From assembly GCF_017873135.1 (NCBI RefSeq), contig NZ_JAGGJV010000007.1, positions 186,001 through 250,000 of the forward strand: 64,000 nt of DNA, written 5' to 3'. Each line of letters opens with the position of its first letter. Within the stretch, counting starts at the first letter, position 1. Below are positions 63,360 to 64,000 of this stretch, piece by piece. The notes under the pieces were generated by a model. The model was not told where the DNA came from. It saw only the letters and a list, made by a program, of their open reading frames with translations, and ran no database searches. The position numbers and the translations under genes are program-made. Origin of the DNA: Rhizobium herbae. GTDB lineage: Bacteria; Pseudomonadota; Alphaproteobacteria; Rhizobiales; Rhizobiaceae.

Positions 63360-64000
63360 TCAAAGTGTAGAGGAGACGTGCTTCAGGATGTCGAGATAGC
63401 CGGCCACATCCCAGGCCGAGCGGCCGATGAACAGGCCGTCGATATGCGGTTTGGCGATCAGTTCCTCGCAATTGCCGGGATTGACGCTGCCGCCATAGAG
63501 GACGGGCACGGCAATGCCGAGGACCGCGCTCGCCCATTGCGCGATCAACGCATGGCGCTCGTCGGCATAGTCGGCGGAGGCCGGAATGCCGTTGACGCCG
63601 ATCGCCCAGACCGGCTCGTAGGCGAGAAGCACGGGCTTTGCCTTGTCGGCGCCTTCGAGCAGAGCCAGGGCACCCTCGATCTGCCGCTTGAGAACGGCGT
63701 CGGCCTGGCCTGCCTCGCGTTCGGCCAGCGTCTCGCCGATGCAGATGAGCGGGACAAGACCGTGCTTCACAGCCGCCGCCGTCTTCAGCCCCACTGTGCG
63801 GTCCGTCTCGCCAAAATGTTCGCGCCGCTCGCTATGGCCGAGTTCGACAATATCGAGGTTGCAGTCCGTGAGCATCACCGGCGAGACTTCGCCGGTCCAC
63901 GCACCCGCATCGTCCCAATGCATGTTCTGTGCGCCGACCTTGACGCTGGTGTCTGCAAGCCGGTCCTTGACCTGGCGGACGGCTGTGAACGGCGGGATGA
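63360..64000 (-). CDS. tpiA: Triosephosphate isomerase paralogue (TpiA/TpiB/EryH-like), N-terminus beyond window
   Basis: TIM-barrel isomerase cut by the right edge. I read the frame through the edge: [29 protein letters not shown], then the catalytic His in ELGHSERR and Glu in YEPVWAIG, and the phosphate loop YGGSVNPGN. The N-terminal part with the catalytic Lys is outside. The open frame inside the window restarts at an internal Met (63923), which is not the true start. It is probably a dedicated paralogue for a tetrose-phosphate step, since it is linked to rpiB. Confidence 0.92.
   Translation of the reverse strand, partial: IPPFTAVRQVKDRLADTSVKVGAQNMHWDDAGAWTGEVSPVMLTDCNLDIVELGHSERREHFGETDRTVGLKTAAAVKHGLVPLICIGETLAEREAGQADAVLKRQIEGALALLEGADKAKPVLLAYEPVWAIGVNGIPASADYADERHALIAQWASAVLGIAVPVLYGGSVNPGNCEELIAKPHIDGLFIGRSAWDVAGYLDILKHVSSTL

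Overview
The window looks like chromosome, chromid or megaplasmid DNA of a Rhizobiaceae alphaproteobacterium (Rhizobium, Agrobacterium, Ensifer or a relative). Support comes from the divergent dctBD/dctA locus with its sigma-54 promoter and tandem DctD-type sites, a queCDE cluster, a DUF6074 protein, and many ABC-uptake plus catabolism operons with 4-base ATGA gene overlaps. No rRNA, tRNA, insertion sequence, integrase or CRISPR array was seen.

Layout. 1-4.5 kb: dctD (cut by the left edge), dctB and divergent dctA for C4-dicarboxylate sensing and uptake. 4.5-9.7 kb: a small exported His-rich protein and an RND pump with its adaptor. 10-15.6 kb: an AraC-type regulator facing an APC permease, a copper amine oxidase and a small Cys/His membrane protein, probably one amine-utilisation unit. 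15.6-20.3 kb: a tightly overlapped six-gene operon on the minus strand (FecBCD-type ABC importer, two amidotransferase-fold proteins, one FmdE-like protein) with no obvious known counterpart. 20.6-22.4 kb: queCDE. 22.4-30.5 kb: a BMP-type nucleoside/base ABC importer with an amidase, a CodA-like deaminase and a HutC-like repressor. 30.7-38.1 kb: a polar amino-acid-type ABC importer converging on a flavin monooxygenase, flavin reductase and FAD-oxidase operon with a LysR regulator.

38.3-47.8 kb: a complete Nit1C-type cluster. It has the nitrilase, an Sll0783/MSMEG_0572-like protein, a radical SAM enzyme, a GNAT, an AIR-synthase-like protein, a glycosyltransferase, an MSMEG_0570-like protein, a flavoprotein and a Pnap_2097/LnmK-like hot-dog protein. 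A MocR-type regulator diverges from it, with repeated candidate operator half-sites between. This gene set is linked to cyanide assimilation or nitrogen starvation in other bacteria, but its chemical product is not known to me.

48.4-51 kb and 62.9-64 kb: dhaL, dhaK, an SDR dehydrogenase, rpiB and tpiA, all on the minus strand, resembling a threitol/erythrulose/erythritol catabolic operon. Between the two halves sits an oppositely oriented 10.4-kb block, 52.3-62.7 kb, with three secreted RTX proteins (315, 1760 and 612 aa). Each carries a domain resembling the HasA hemophore, and they flank a TonB-dependent receptor with heme-receptor motifs. I read this as a haem-scavenging locus of large mosaic hemophores fused to RTX and cadherin modules. 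It is the most striking content of the window. A short degraded coding remnant at its left border suggests that the polyol operon was broken up here.
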